Shown piece after piece: positions 1 to 8,687 of a stretch of DNA of 64,000 nucleotides (positions are counted from its first letter, which is position 1; every line of letters begins with the position of its first letter). The notes beneath the pieces are model-generated. The model did no database searches. It was not told the DNA's origin and was given only the letters and a program-made list of their open reading frames with translations. The stretch is taken from contig JAHZHN010000009.1 of the NCBI GenBank assembly GCA_019420275.1, positions 36,366 to 100,365 on the forward strand, read 5' to 3'. A program made the position numbers and the translations under genes. The DNA is from Clostridiales bacterium. GTDB lineage: Bacteria; Bacillota; Clostridia; Lachnospirales; Lachnospiraceae.

Positions 1-13
1 TATATTTTTCCAC
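1..13 (-). CDS. 5-prime end of an unidentified gene (partial)
   Basis: On the minus strand a GGAG motif (21-24) is followed seven bases later by GTG at 13-11, giving an M-E-K-Y beginning that runs off the window edge. An ATG at 19-17 lies only one base from the same GGAG and is a worse fit. Four codons are too few to name a product. The call rests only on the ribosome site and on all neighbours being on this strand. Confidence 0.3.
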
Positions 14-110
14 AATCATTCTCCTTTCTTACCTGTACTAACATTTTATGTGAACAATAAAAGAATGTGCAGAATCCAAAAGAAAGATACTATGGGAAAA
101 AAGACAAGTT

Positions 111-149
111 TTTCAAAAAGCCGGCCTCCTCATAAAAAGAAAACCGGCT
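111..149 (-). terminator. Intrinsic terminator of putP
   Basis: On the minus strand the stem AGCCGG/CCGGCT (144-149 with 119-124) is followed by a short T run. It lies just after the putP stop codon at 164. Confidence 0.7.
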
Positions 150-163
150 AAAATTCATATTAT

Positions 164-1690
164 CTATTCTTCAATGCTCAATTGTTTTGCTTTATCAAAT
201 TCCTGCTTTATCACATCATCTGGCTCTTCTGTACATAAACTAACGATGACAATTAGAAGAGATGAGATAACAAATGCTGGAAGCAGACAATAAATTTCAA
301 AAATTCCGCCCAACTTTGCCAACGTAAACGGCCACAAAAGAGCAATGATTCCACCACTTAGCATACCCGCTGCAGCCCCTTTCAGGTTAGTTCTCTTCCA
401 AAATAATGAAAACAGCATCAGAGGACCAAATGCTCCTCCAAATCCTGCCCATGCATTTTCTACCAGCCCAAATACAGAACTATTTTCATCCATGGCAATT
501 ATAATTCCGACTAATGCAATTACAATTGTTGTTATTCTGGAAATCAAAAGCACATGCTTCTCTGAAGCTTCTTTTTTAAATAATCCCTGAAATAGATCCT
601 TTGATACACAGGAAGAAGCAATCAGAAGCTGAGAATCTGACGTACTCATAGTTGCTGCCAAAATTCCAGATAATATAATCCCGGCAATAAATAAAGGGAT
701 TATCCCTTGAAACAAATGTGTTGTCATATAAATAAAAATTCTCTGATTTCCATTGCCCGCAAGTTCCGGCACATCTGAATACAGCGCGGCACCAGTAAAT
801 CCAATACATACAGCAACTGCAAGAGAAATCAGCACCCATGTCATCGCAATATTTCTTGATTTTTTTACTTCCTCCGGATCACGGATTGCCATAAACCGCA
901 CAAGAATATGGGGCATGCCAAAATAACCCAATCCCCACGCAAGTCCTGAAATAATTGGAAGAATTCCCTGAAAAACTGCATGACCAGACGCCGGATCATG
1001 ATATTTCATGATATCAAAAAAACCTTCCAGCCCTTTGCCGTACTCAATAACGTTTCCAACACCGCCTGCTGCCACAATCCCTACAATAAGAACTACAACA
1101 ATCGCAAAAGACATCAAAATTCCCTGAATTAAATCTGTTGTGCTTGCTGCCAAAAAACCGCCTAGAGATGTATAAATAACAATAACGGCCGCACATACCA
1201 CCATACTTGCCTGATAGTCTAATCCAAAAACAGAATTAAACAGCGTTCCACAGGCTGCAAACCCTGACGCAGTATAAACGGTAAAAAATATTAAAATCAT
1301 AATAGCTGAAATACTGCTTAAAATCTTCTTATTATCTTTAAACCGATTACTGAAAAAATCAGGTACCGTAATTGAATTCTCTGAAACCTCTGTATAATGC
1401 CGGAGTCTTTTGGCTATAATCTTCCAGTTCAGATAGGTTCCTAAAATTAATCCAATTGCTGTCCAGCCCGCCTGACTGAAACCAGTTGCAAAAGCAAGCC
1501 CCGGCAACCCCATTAACAGCCAGCTGCTCATATCGGAAGCTTCGGCGCTCATGGCCGTAACCCATGGCCCCAAGCCTCTCCCTCCCAGAAAATAGTCTTC
1601 TGAATTTTGATTTTTCTTACTGCAAATAAATCCAATCCCTATTACTATAGCCATATACAGAACCATAGCAATCAAAATAGGTGCGCTCAT
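164..1690 (-). CDS. putP: Sodium/proline symporter PutP
   Basis: Imports proline with sodium across the cytoplasmic membrane. At 508 residues it has normal length for the SLC5/SSS family. The N-terminus carries the PutP-typical motif SAEASDMSSWLLMGLPG around residues 48-64, and the conserved STSDSQLL stretch near residue 350 matches the sodium-binding TM8 region. About 13 hydrophobic segments are visible. AGGAGG stands upstream of the ATG. The gene has its own promoter (1767-1796) and terminator, so it is monocistronic. Assignment to PutP rather than another SSS member is secure from these motifs; proline itself is inferred from the family. Confidence 0.93.
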   Translation of the reverse strand: MSAPILIAMVLYMAIVIGIGFICSKKNQNSEDYFLGGRGLGPWVTAMSAEASDMSSWLLMGLPGLAFATGFSQAGWTAIGLILGTYLNWKIIAKRLRHYTEVSENSITVPDFFSNRFKDNKKILSSISAIMILIFFTVYTASGFAACGTLFNSVFGLDYQASMVVCAAVIVIYTSLGGFLAASTTDLIQGILMSFAIVVVLIVGIVAAGGVGNVIEYGKGLEGFFDIMKYHDPASGHAVFQGILPIISGLAWGLGYFGMPHILVRFMAIRDPEEVKKSRNIAMTWVLISLAVAVCIGFTGAALYSDVPELAGNGNQRIFIYMTTHLFQGIIPLFIAGIILSGILAATMSTSDSQLLIASSCVSKDLFQGLFKKEASEKHVLLISRITTIVIALVGIIIAMDENSSVFGLVENAWAGFGGAFGPLMLFSLFWKRTNLKGAAAGMLSGGIIALLWPFTLAKLGGIFEIYCLLPAFVISSLLIVIVSLCTEEPDDVIKQEFDKAKQLSIEE

Positions 1691-1766
1691 AATATAATCC
1701 TCCTCTTTTTCTCACAAAAAAGGACAGAAAATTCATCTACCTTTTTATGTTAAAATTTCGCTAAGA

Positions 1767-1796
1767 ATTATATCATATCTTTTATCTTTACTTCAA
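1767..1796 (-). promoter_or_regulatory. Promoter of putP
   Basis: Minus strand TTGAAG (1791-1796), 18-bp spacer, TATAAT (1767-1772). It begins three bases after the stop codon of the pspC-like gene, so no separate terminator is visible between the two units. Confidence 0.7.
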
Positions 1797-1798
1797 GT

Positions 1799-1987
1799 TT
1801 ATTCCACTTTTTCCGGCATAATAATTGCCGCTACAATATATACCAAGAATCCATATCCGCTGCAGCAGACCAAGGCAGCTGCAATTCGAACTAATGTAGG
1901 ATCCACATCAAAATATTCTGCCAGACCTCCGCACACACCGCAAATCATCTTATCGTCTCTTGATTTGTATAATCTTTCTTTTCTCAT
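1799..1987 (-). CDS. PspC-domain small membrane protein
   Basis: A 62-residue protein consisting of one PspC domain: a basic N-terminus, the motif GVCGGLAEYFDVDPTLVRI near residues 17-35, then one or two hydrophobic segments ending in IIMPE. PspC proteins are inner-membrane partners in envelope stress responses. I chose the ATG at 1987 because AGGA lies eight bases before it; the in-frame ATG at 2017 would overlap the preceding gene and has no ribosome site. It is the last gene of the PadR-DUF1700-DUF4097-PspC unit, 19 bases after its neighbour. Confidence 0.85.
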   Translation of the reverse strand: MRKERLYKSRDDKMICGVCGGLAEYFDVDPTLVRIAAALVCCSGYGFLVYIVAAIIMPEKVE

Positions 1988-2006
1988 ATTCTTTTCCTCA
2001 TATTTT

Positions 2007-2804
2007 TTATTTATCATCTTTAAAGTCTATTCTAACATCGCCGCTTCCGGAATCTAATTCTAAATCTCTGGTTCCGCCGCTTCCCTCATAAGAAGTATCG
2101 GCACCAGAATAATTTCTGGTTCCAATCTGAACATTCCCTGATCCGCAGTCAATTTCATAGCTGTAATCTTTTTCTTTTCCTGCCAGAACCAACGTTAAAT
2201 TCCCGCTTCCAAGTTCATTTTCTATTGTATCTGCATCCAAAAATCCAATCTTTATCTCTCCGCTTCCACAATCAATAGAAACATCCTTTCCCGTAAGAGA
2301 TTCCATTGCAACTGTCCCACTGCCACAGTCAATCTTCGCTTCATTCCCTGACAAAGCGTGAGCCACAACATTTCCGCTGCCACAGTCAATTTTCAGCTCA
2401 CTGAACTCCATGCCTGCAGGGAGAGTCAGAACTGCTGTACTTTTTGATTGTCTGAAACGCAGCAGATGTGCCATAACCCCGCCTTCATCAATCTTTAATG
2501 TTTCTCCGTCATCTTTCATTCTGGCACGAATCCATGAATGTTCATTATTTTTCAACAAAATTTGACTTCCTGTTCCCTGTTCGATTTTCAAATTTCCGCT
2601 TCCTATATCAATTTCCAGATGTTTGATTCCTTCGCTTTCAAAATTATATTTGGGTTCAGCTCCCTCTGTTCGAAACGCCTGAATCATATTATCTAAAAAT
2701 GCCGGCATTACCGCTCCGCTTTTCCATGCTGCAATCAAAAAACCTACGCCGGCAATCAGGAAAACGAAGATCATGGCTGTGCAAATTTTGTAAAATCTTT
2801 TCAT
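2007..2804 (-). CDS. DUF4097-family membrane-anchored beta-repeat protein
   Basis: A 265-residue protein with an N-terminal membrane anchor (about residues 7-28) followed by an extracellular-type repeat region. The repeat unit is a short strand ending in a CGSG or GSG turn, for example IDIGSGNLKI, IDCGSGNVVA, IDCGSGTVAM, IDCGSGEIKI and IDCGSGNVQI, about 20 residues apart. This is the pattern of the DUF4097 putative adhesin beta-helix. Cysteines recur at the same place in several repeats. It overlaps the DUF1700 gene by four bases (ATGA), indicating translational coupling. Family is clear; molecular function is unknown. Confidence 0.85.
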   Translation of the reverse strand: MKRFYKICTAMIFVFLIAGVGFLIAAWKSGAVMPAFLDNMIQAFRTEGAEPKYNFESEGIKHLEIDIGSGNLKIEQGTGSQILLKNNEHSWIRARMKDDGETLKIDEGGVMAHLLRFRQSKSTAVLTLPAGMEFSELKIDCGSGNVVAHALSGNEAKIDCGSGTVAMESLTGKDVSIDCGSGEIKIGFLDADTIENELGSGNLTLVLAGKEKDYSYEIDCGSGNVQIGTRNYSGADTSYEGSGGTRDLELDSGSGDVRIDFKDDK

Positions 2805-3499
2805 CTCTCTTCCCCTCCTCTATGAAGCAGTCTCCGAAAAACTCCTACAATCCATCGGATCAGCTTCGGAAGAAGCCCTCCAATGAACCATACCGCAAAC
2901 ATAAGTAAAAATAATCCCACGGCGGTCATAATACATCCACATCCAAGAAGCAAAAAACCTGTAGGTGCTGCTGCAAACATTTTTACAATTCCTGAAATGA
3001 TTACCGCGATTCCGCCAATCAGTAGTCCCGCACAAGATGCGCAGGCCGCAGCAGCAATCCCCAAAATTCCTCCTGCCAGTCCCAGGACTCCTCCCCCAAT
3101 TCCTAAAATAAGCCCCAACACGGCTGGAATAATAGCTCCGCTGGCGAGAACCAAAATAACAATCAGCAAAATAATATTACGGTTTCTGGATCCTTTCATA
3201 TGCCATGATTCTTTTTTCTTTTTCTGTGTTTGTCCGGGCATCTGATTATGATCATCATAACGCTTATTATAATACCCGTTCTCTGTATACTCCCATTCAC
3301 CATCTTTTTCCTTCACAGAATCTCGAATCATCGCAGCAATGCGCTCCGGACGTCCTAATTCTCGAATGACTTCCTGTTCTCTCTCTGGTCCAGCTTCCTC
3401 AAAATAATCTTCATAATATTCCAGCGCATCTCTATATTCTTCTTCCGGAAGATCCTGAAGAAGATAAGACAGCCGTCTTAAATATTCTTTCCGATTCAT
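2801..3499 (-). CDS. DUF1700-family membrane protein
   Basis: A 232-residue protein. Residues 1-60 form the charged helical DUF1700 head (MNRKEYLRRLSYLLQDLPEEE, then EYYEDYFEEAG), followed by a lysine-rich linker and three or four glycine/alanine-rich membrane segments from about residue 105. This family almost always sits beside a PadR regulator and a DUF4097 protein, as it does here, and is thought to act with them in envelope sensing. It overlaps padR by four bases. Function beyond this context is not known. Confidence 0.88.
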   Translation of the reverse strand: MNRKEYLRRLSYLLQDLPEEEYRDALEYYEDYFEEAGPEREQEVIRELGRPERIAAMIRDSVKEKDGEWEYTENGYYNKRYDDHNQMPGQTQKKKKESWHMKGSRNRNIILLIVILVLASGAIIPAVLGLILGIGGGVLGLAGGILGIAAAACASCAGLLIGGIAVIISGIVKMFAAAPTGFLLLGCGCIMTAVGLFLLMFAVWFIGGLLPKLIRWIVGVFRRLLHRGGEER

Positions 3500-3816
3500 A
3501 CTTCTCCTCCCTCAAAAATCATAGATATTCGATTAGAATATATCTTCCATTCTTCTTTATACAATCTAAGCTGTGCTCTTCCTTCTGCTGTTATTTTATA
3601 ATATCTTCGGTTCCGGCCCTGATATTCTTTATCATAGACTTCAAGACAACCGTCTTTTTTCAGTCGTCTTAAAACTGGATACAATGTAGATTCTGATACG
3701 TCCAGCACTTTTCGCACATCCTGGGTAATCTTATATCCATAAGTTCCTTCTTCCTCCCTGGATACGACGGCTAGAACAACCGCATCCAGAAGCGCTGCTC
3801 CTGTATTAAAAACCAT
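3496..3816 (-). CDS. PadR-family transcriptional regulator
   Basis: A 106-residue PadR repressor: a winged helix with EEGTYGYKI, the recognition region SESTLYPVLRRLKKDGCLE and the wing YYKITAEGR. An ATG at 3822 is in frame, but it touches the GGAGG (3823-3827) directly, so translation must begin at the ATG at 3816, six bases after the GGAGG. It is the first gene of a four-gene unit and probably represses its own promoter (3877-3905), where a CTATATAG palindrome lies just downstream of the -10. Confidence 0.9.
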   Translation of the reverse strand: MVFNTGAALLDAVVLAVVSREEEGTYGYKITQDVRKVLDVSESTLYPVLRRLKKDGCLEVYDKEYQGRNRRYYKITAEGRAQLRLYKEEWKIYSNRISMIFEGGEV

Positions 3817-3865
3817 TGGCATCCTCCTTTGCTATACATTCCACAATATTATTTTTTCTTTAATA

Positions 3866-3905
3866 CTATATAGAATATAATATAATTCTTCTTACAGTAA
3901 GTCAA
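3866..3905 (-). promoter_or_regulatory. Promoter of the PadR-DUF1700-DUF4097-PspC operon
   Basis: Minus strand TTGACT (3900-3905), 17-bp spacer, TATTAT (3877-3882). The perfect palindrome CTATATAG (3866-3873) lies just downstream and could be part of a PadR operator. Confidence 0.7.
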
Positions 3906-3962
3906 TACAATGCAGAAAAGTTAAGAAACATGACAGAAACACTGCTGCAATATTTAGGAATG

Positions 3963-4006
3963 AAAAAAGCAGTCAGCTTAAAATCTATTGAGCTGGCTGC
4001 TTTTTT
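3963..4006 (-). terminator. Intrinsic terminator of the tyrA-aroA-HAD-GHL10 operon
   Basis: Stem GCAGTCAGCT/AGCTGGCTGC with one G-T pair, flanked by A6 and T6, immediately after the stop codon at 4009. The flanks make it functional on both strands. Confidence 0.85.
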
Positions 4007-4008
4007 CA

Positions 4009-5262
4009 CTATTCTTTTTTTAATTCTTCTGCCATTTTTTTTATCGCTTCCTTTCCGGTATTTCCAATCAAATCCCGGTAGTCAAAAAAGGCAAAACCAC
4101 TGACACCATTTTTCCGCCCGTACTGCACCTGCTTTTTTAAGACATCTGTATCAGATTTCCATTCCCTTTGTTCCTCTGGACTATCCCCTTCTTCATGTCC
4201 TGCACGGTAAACACCAATTCCAAGATAAAGCTTTACCGGACTTTTCCTGCAGGCTTTTACCCACTGGTCTGTCATCTTGTCAAAAGATGCCGTTGGATGT
4301 TTAAATCCCCAGTAAATCTGAGGGCAAATATAATCTACGTAATCATCCGAAGAAAGCCATCGGTAAATATCCACATAATAAGCATATGGACTGGTCAGAG
4401 TTTTTAAATTTCCCGCGGGACTGATGCCATATACCACAGAAGAATCTGTATCTTCAATCGTCTTTTTAATTTGACGCACAAGACAGTTCACCTGGGAACA
4501 CCGATAAGTATAAATATCCTTCCCTTCTTTCTTTTCCTTCGATTCTTCAAACTCCTGCGCATCAAAGGCAGTCTTTACATTGTATTTTGTAAAAGATGGG
4601 TAAAAATAATCATCCATATGAATCCCATCTACTTCATAATTTTCTACAATTTCGCGAACCCCCTGTATAATCAATTCCCTGACTTCTTTCTTTGACGGAT
4701 TATAGTACAAACTTCCCCCATAGGATAAAACATTACGTTTTGTGGACTTCGCTTCATGCCATTTTCTCGCTGGATTGTCTTTTGACAATTTTCTATAATC
4801 TGTAGAATTTAAAGCCACTCGGTATGGATTAATCCAGGCTTCGATTTCCATCCCATTTTTATGAGCTTCTGACACCATAATTTCTAAAGGATCAAAACCC
4901 GGATCCCTGCCTTGTTTCCCTGAAATACAGGATGACCATGGAAAATATTTTGATTTGTAAAGGGCATCTCCAAAAGGTCTCACATGGACAATGATCCGAT
5001 TCATTCCAAGGCTTTTTCCTTTCTTCAATACCCCGTTAAAATAAGATTTGAAATTTGACTTATTTGGCTTCTTATATTTTGCCCGATATGTATTATAATC
5101 ATAAAACGAAAACCAAAATGCCCGGTATTCACTTGAAACTTCAGTTTTCCTATTCTCCTTAGATTCTCCTTTCCTCCCTGCCGCTCTTAAAACCGTCTGG
5201 CTGCAAAAATTCACAAATACTGCACTTGCCAGAAGCAAGGCCAAAAGCCGAATCCTTCCCAT
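4009..5262 (-). CDS. Secreted GHL10-family (DUF187) glycosyl-hydrolase-like protein
   Basis: A 417-residue exported protein related to Bacillus YngK. The N-terminus is a signal peptide (basic MGRIR, then a hydrophobic stretch to about residue 24). The rest is a TIM-barrel of the GHL10/DUF187 type: RAFWFSFYDY, IIVHVRPFGDALY, IEAWINPYRV, and the family motif GIHMDDYFYP, where the acidic pair is the probable catalytic or metal site. I chose ATG at 5262 because AGGAG lies five bases upstream; an upstream in-frame ATG would run through the preceding gene and spoil the signal peptide. It probably acts on cell-surface or dietary polysaccharide; substrate unknown. Confidence 0.85.
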   Translation of the reverse strand: MGRIRLLALLLASAVFVNFCSQTVLRAAGRKGESKENRKTEVSSEYRAFWFSFYDYNTYRAKYKKPNKSNFKSYFNGVLKKGKSLGMNRIIVHVRPFGDALYKSKYFPWSSCISGKQGRDPGFDPLEIMVSEAHKNGMEIEAWINPYRVALNSTDYRKLSKDNPARKWHEAKSTKRNVLSYGGSLYYNPSKKEVRELIIQGVREIVENYEVDGIHMDDYFYPSFTKYNVKTAFDAQEFEESKEKKEGKDIYTYRCSQVNCLVRQIKKTIEDTDSSVVYGISPAGNLKTLTSPYAYYVDIYRWLSSDDYVDYICPQIYWGFKHPTASFDKMTDQWVKACRKSPVKLYLGIGVYRAGHEEGDSPEEQREWKSDTDVLKKQVQYGRKNGVSGFAFFDYRDLIGNTGKEAIKKMAEELKKE

Positions 5263-5275
5263 CTTAACTCCTCTC

Positions 5276-6049
5276 TTAAATCCATCCAAAATGCCTGCAC
5301 GCTTTTTGAATACCGTCATGGACATTTGTATCTGTCACATAATCCGCAGCATCTTTCAATTCCTGACATCCGTTGCCCATGGCAATAGAGAACCAGTCCG
5401 GACAAAACATATCAAGATCGTTGTAATCATCTCCAAACACAACAACATCCTTCTTATCACCATGAAGGTACTCCAACATTTTCAGGATTCCCCCTCTTTT
5501 GTTGTCCGGCTGAAACATCAGATATTCCGGTTCAAAGCGAAGATGTCCGACATGTTCCTTCGTTGTCAGTTTTTCCTCCTCTTCCTCCGGAACCGCCACA
5601 TAGATTTTAAGGAAATGATCCAGCTCGTCGACATTCAGCATATCATCTATGATATACCTGGTCGGCTCTTTTCTTTTTCCGGCCTGGTGTAAAAACAAAT
5701 AATCTCTCATATATACATCTTTCGTATCATCAATGGCAATGCACCATCCATATCCAAGCTCATCCGCCTGATGGATGATTTTTCTGCATCCTTTCGTATC
5801 CAAAGGTATGTTTTCCACAAATTTATTCTCTATAACCAGTCCATTTCCACCATTGCACACCATATTGGAAAACCCATTAGCTCTGGTGAATTTTTCCGCC
5901 TTATAATGAGCACGCCCTGTAGCGATTGCTACAAAATGTCCATTCTTTTCCAGCTTATGCAATGTCTCCAGAGCACTTGGCACAACCTGATGACTGCTGC
6001 GGTCTGTCAAAGTCCCATCGATATCAAAAAAGAAATACTTTTTCTCCAT
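5276..6049 (-). CDS. Cof-type HAD-superfamily phosphatase
   Basis: A 257-residue HAD hydrolase of the Cof/YidA class. Motif I is FFFDIDGTLTD near the N-terminus with two catalytic aspartates, motif II is IATGRAHY, and motif IV is VVFGDDYNDLDMF near residue 215; a C2-type cap lies between. Such enzymes dephosphorylate sugar phosphates, nucleotides or flavins, and the substrate cannot be read from sequence. The start at 6049 has AAAGGA upstream; ATG at 6076 overlaps the end of aroA. It is third in the tyrA-aroA operon, without an obvious link to aromatic synthesis. Confidence 0.88.
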   Translation of the reverse strand: MEKKYFFFDIDGTLTDRSSHQVVPSALETLHKLEKNGHFVAIATGRAHYKAEKFTRANGFSNMVCNGGNGLVIENKFVENIPLDTKGCRKIIHQADELGYGWCIAIDDTKDVYMRDYLFLHQAGKRKEPTRYIIDDMLNVDELDHFLKIYVAVPEEEEEKLTTKEHVGHLRFEPEYLMFQPDNKRGGILKMLEYLHGDKKDVVVFGDDYNDLDMFCPDWFSIAMGNGCQELKDAADYVTDTNVHDGIQKACRHFGWI

Positions 6050-6065
6050 ATTATATGCATCCTTT

Positions 6066-7346
6066 CTATGATTCATGCAGACAATTTAACTGTTCATAGA
6101 ACGTCGGATAAGATACATCCACACATTCGGCATCATCAATCACAGTTTCCCCTTCCGCATTGATTCCTGCAATAGAAAATGTCATTGCAATTCTGTGATC
6201 ATATGCACAATGGATCGTTGCTCCATGAAGCGGTTTTCCCCCATGGATGATCATTCCATCTTCTGTTGCTTGGGCATCTGCTCCCATTTTCACCAGATGA
6301 TCCACTGTTAGAGCAATCCTGTCAGATTCTTTTACTCTAAGTTCCTGGGCATCCCGAATGATGGTTTCTCCTTTAGCAAAGGCTGCCAGCAGCGCAATGA
6401 CTGGAATCTCATCAATCAGGGTCGGAATCATATCCCCTTCTACGATCGTTCCTTTCAGTTTGCTGGTACGAACAATCAAATCTGCCGCTGGTTCTCCTCC
6501 ATTATCTCTTACATTTTCCATCTGGATATCGGCTCCCATCTGGCGGCATACCCGAATGATTCCGTCTCTGGTAGGATTGAGTCCTACATTTTTCAAACGG
6601 ATACAGGAATTTGGCGTGATCAGTCCTGCAGCTATAAAATACGCTGCGGAAGAAATATCTCCAGGAACTACTATATCCGTCGCACTCATTTCTCTAGGAG
6701 GTGTAATTTCCGCTGTTTTATCATGAGCTTCTACATTCACTCCAAAGGCCTGCAGCATTAGTTCTGTATGATTTCTTGACAGTGCCGGCTCTGTGACACT
6801 TGTCTTTCCATCAGCATATAATCCTGCCAGCAGCACACAAGATTTTACCTGTGCGGAAGCCACCGGAGAATCATAATGAATTGCTTTTAATTTCTTCCCA
6901 CTGATTCGAAGAGGCGCGCAGTCATTGCCGTTCACACTTTCGATTTCTGCCCCCATCATCTTAAGCGGTGTCATGATTCGCTTCATCGGACGCTGATTCA
7001 AAGATGCATCTCCTGAGAGCATAACTTCAAAATCCTGACCGGAAAGAATTCCGGAAATCAGGCGAGTCGTTGTTCCGCTGTTTCCAACATCCAGGGCTTC
7101 TTTCGGTTTTTTCAATCCATGCAGTCCTTTTCCATGTACTGTTACATTGGTTCCTTCCTGTTCAATCCTGATTCCCATTTTTCGAAAACAGTCAATTGTA
7201 GCCAGGCAGTCTGCTCCTGCAAGGAAATTGCTGATATGCGTCGTTCCTTTCGCCAGTGCTCCAAACATCACAGCTCTGTGACTGATTGATTTATCTCCTG
7301 GTATCGAAAGCTCGCCCTGCAGTTTCTCTATCTTCGTTAGTTTCAT
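6066..7346 (-). CDS. aroA: 3-phosphoshikimate 1-carboxyvinyltransferase (EPSP synthase)
   Basis: Makes 5-enolpyruvylshikimate-3-phosphate from shikimate-3-phosphate and phosphoenolpyruvate in the shikimate pathway. At 426 residues it has full length. Substrate-binding motifs are GDKSISHR (17-24), GNSGTTTRL and RPMKR. It also shows SAQVK, RNHTE and NPTR, the set that marks class II EPSP synthases, the type found in Bacillus and in strain CP4. It follows tyrA after two bases, so the two aromatic genes are co-translated. Confidence 0.96.
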   Translation of the reverse strand: MKLTKIEKLQGELSIPGDKSISHRAVMFGALAKGTTHISNFLAGADCLATIDCFRKMGIRIEQEGTNVTVHGKGLHGLKKPKEALDVGNSGTTTRLISGILSGQDFEVMLSGDASLNQRPMKRIMTPLKMMGAEIESVNGNDCAPLRISGKKLKAIHYDSPVASAQVKSCVLLAGLYADGKTSVTEPALSRNHTELMLQAFGVNVEAHDKTAEITPPREMSATDIVVPGDISSAAYFIAAGLITPNSCIRLKNVGLNPTRDGIIRVCRQMGADIQMENVRDNGGEPAADLIVRTSKLKGTIVEGDMIPTLIDEIPVIALLAAFAKGETIIRDAQELRVKESDRIALTVDHLVKMGADAQATEDGMIIHGGKPLHGATIHCAYDHRIAMTFSIAGINAEGETVIDDAECVDVSYPTFYEQLNCLHES

Positions 7347-7348
7347 GT

Positions 7349-8452
7349 CTATTTCCTCTCATATACTACGTAATTTTTATCCCGTAAAATTTCTTTTGCT
7401 CTCTTGGCAGATGCGTCATCATAAAGCATGATCTTAAGCACGCCTTCTTCAAATTCCCTGTTATGTATAATACCGATATTTTTAATGCTGATATTATTAA
7501 GCGCCAGCAGTGTCGTTGTCGTAGACAAGGTTCCTGGTTCATCCGGAATATCTACAAAAATCTCATAAGATTTCTCCATCAATCCTACTGCGCTGTCCGG
7601 CACAGAATCACGATATTCTCTGGCTTCTTTAAAATAGCGGTTCAGATATTCATGATCCTGGGCGTCCAATGCCTGAATTATCCGTTCTAAACTGTTTTTT
7701 GCCTGACACAGCAGCTTCTTTATATTCTCACGATTTGACAGGGAAATCTGTTCCCAGACAATAGGAGATGAAGATGCAATCCTCGTAATATCCTTAAATC
7801 CTCCGGCAGCCAGCTGTTTTAAAATCCCCTGATCCGTATCCATATCATCAACCAAATGAACCAGCTCTGAGGCAATGATATGAGGAACATGGCTGATCGC
7901 CGCAGTAAATGCATCATGCTGCTCATAATCCAGCAGTATGGTAAGTGCTCCAAGTTCTTCAATAAACCCAGTAAATTCTTTTACTTTCTCCTCACTGACT
8001 TTCTTGGTTGGTGTAATAAAATAATACGCATTTTCTATCAGACGGTCGGAGCTGAACGAAAATCCCGCCTTCTCTGAACCTACCATAGGATGCCCCCCAA
8101 TGAAACACTCTTCCATTCCCAGTTCTTCAATCTTTCTATGAATTTCGCCCTTTACACTTCCTACATCTGTAAGGATACAGTCTTTTGAAATTGATCCTTT
8201 CAAAATCTGGAGATATTTAATATTATGCTGCACCGGAGCACATAAAAAAATATAGCTGCAGTCTGCAAAATCTTTCCCGCAGTCATCAGCTATGACATCT
8301 ATGATCCGCTCCTTCAGCGCTTCCTTTAGAGTCCCGCTGTCTTCATCGAATCCAATTATCTTGTAGTTTGGAAAAACTCTCCTGATCGTTCTCGCAATCG
8401 AACCTCCAATTAATCCAAGACCTACAAATCCAATGGTAAAATTCTTATCCAT
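7349..8452 (-). CDS. tyrA: Prephenate dehydrogenase with ACT domain
   Basis: Oxidatively decarboxylates prephenate to 4-hydroxyphenylpyruvate, the committed step to tyrosine. The N-terminal Rossmann fold has GLGLIGGS (residues 11-18); the catalytic region has GGHPMVGSEKAG. A helical dimerisation domain follows, then a C-terminal ACT domain (from about residue 295, IFVDIPDEPGTL), which usually gives tyrosine feedback inhibition. The ATG at 8452 lies eight bases after GGAG and is preferred to the ATG at 8458, only two bases away. It is the first gene of a four-gene operon. Confidence 0.95.
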   Translation of the reverse strand: MDKNFTIGFVGLGLIGGSIARTIRRVFPNYKIIGFDEDSGTLKEALKERIIDVIADDCGKDFADCSYIFLCAPVQHNIKYLQILKGSISKDCILTDVGSVKGEIHRKIEELGMEECFIGGHPMVGSEKAGFSFSSDRLIENAYYFITPTKKVSEEKVKEFTGFIEELGALTILLDYEQHDAFTAAISHVPHIIASELVHLVDDMDTDQGILKQLAAGGFKDITRIASSSPIVWEQISLSNRENIKKLLCQAKNSLERIIQALDAQDHEYLNRYFKEAREYRDSVPDSAVGLMEKSYEIFVDIPDEPGTLSTTTTLLALNNISIKNIGIIHNREFEEGVLKIMLYDDASAKRAKEILRDKNYVVYERK

Positions 8453-8480
8453 AGTCATTTCTCCTTCAATTCTTCATTTT

Positions 8481-8509
8481 ATTTTACCGTCCGCTTTATT
8501 AAAAGTCAA
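8481..8509 (-). promoter_or_regulatory. Promoter of the tyrA operon
   Basis: Minus strand TTGACT (8504-8509), 17-bp spacer, TAAAAT (8481-8486), about 20 bases before the tyrA ribosome site. No riboswitch-sized leader is present. Confidence 0.8.
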
Positions 8510-8616
8510 TACTTTCTCGCTTTAAAGTAAAAAAGTAGCATATTTAAGTCTTTCTTACACTTTTTCCTTTTTTCATGCTAAACCGAAAAAATATGACAAA
8601 AACTCCCCTTCTGCTA

Positions 8617-8645
8617 TTGAACCACCAAAAAAAATGATTTATGAT
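8617..8645 (+). promoter_or_regulatory. Promoter of the HD-domain hydrolase
   Basis: Plus strand TTGAAC (8617-8622), 17-bp spacer, TATGAT (8640-8645), with AAAGGAG upstream of the ATG at 8688. Confidence 0.75.
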
Positions 8646-8687
8646 ATAGTGATAAATAACTAATCTTTATAGAAAAAGGAGTCCCTT

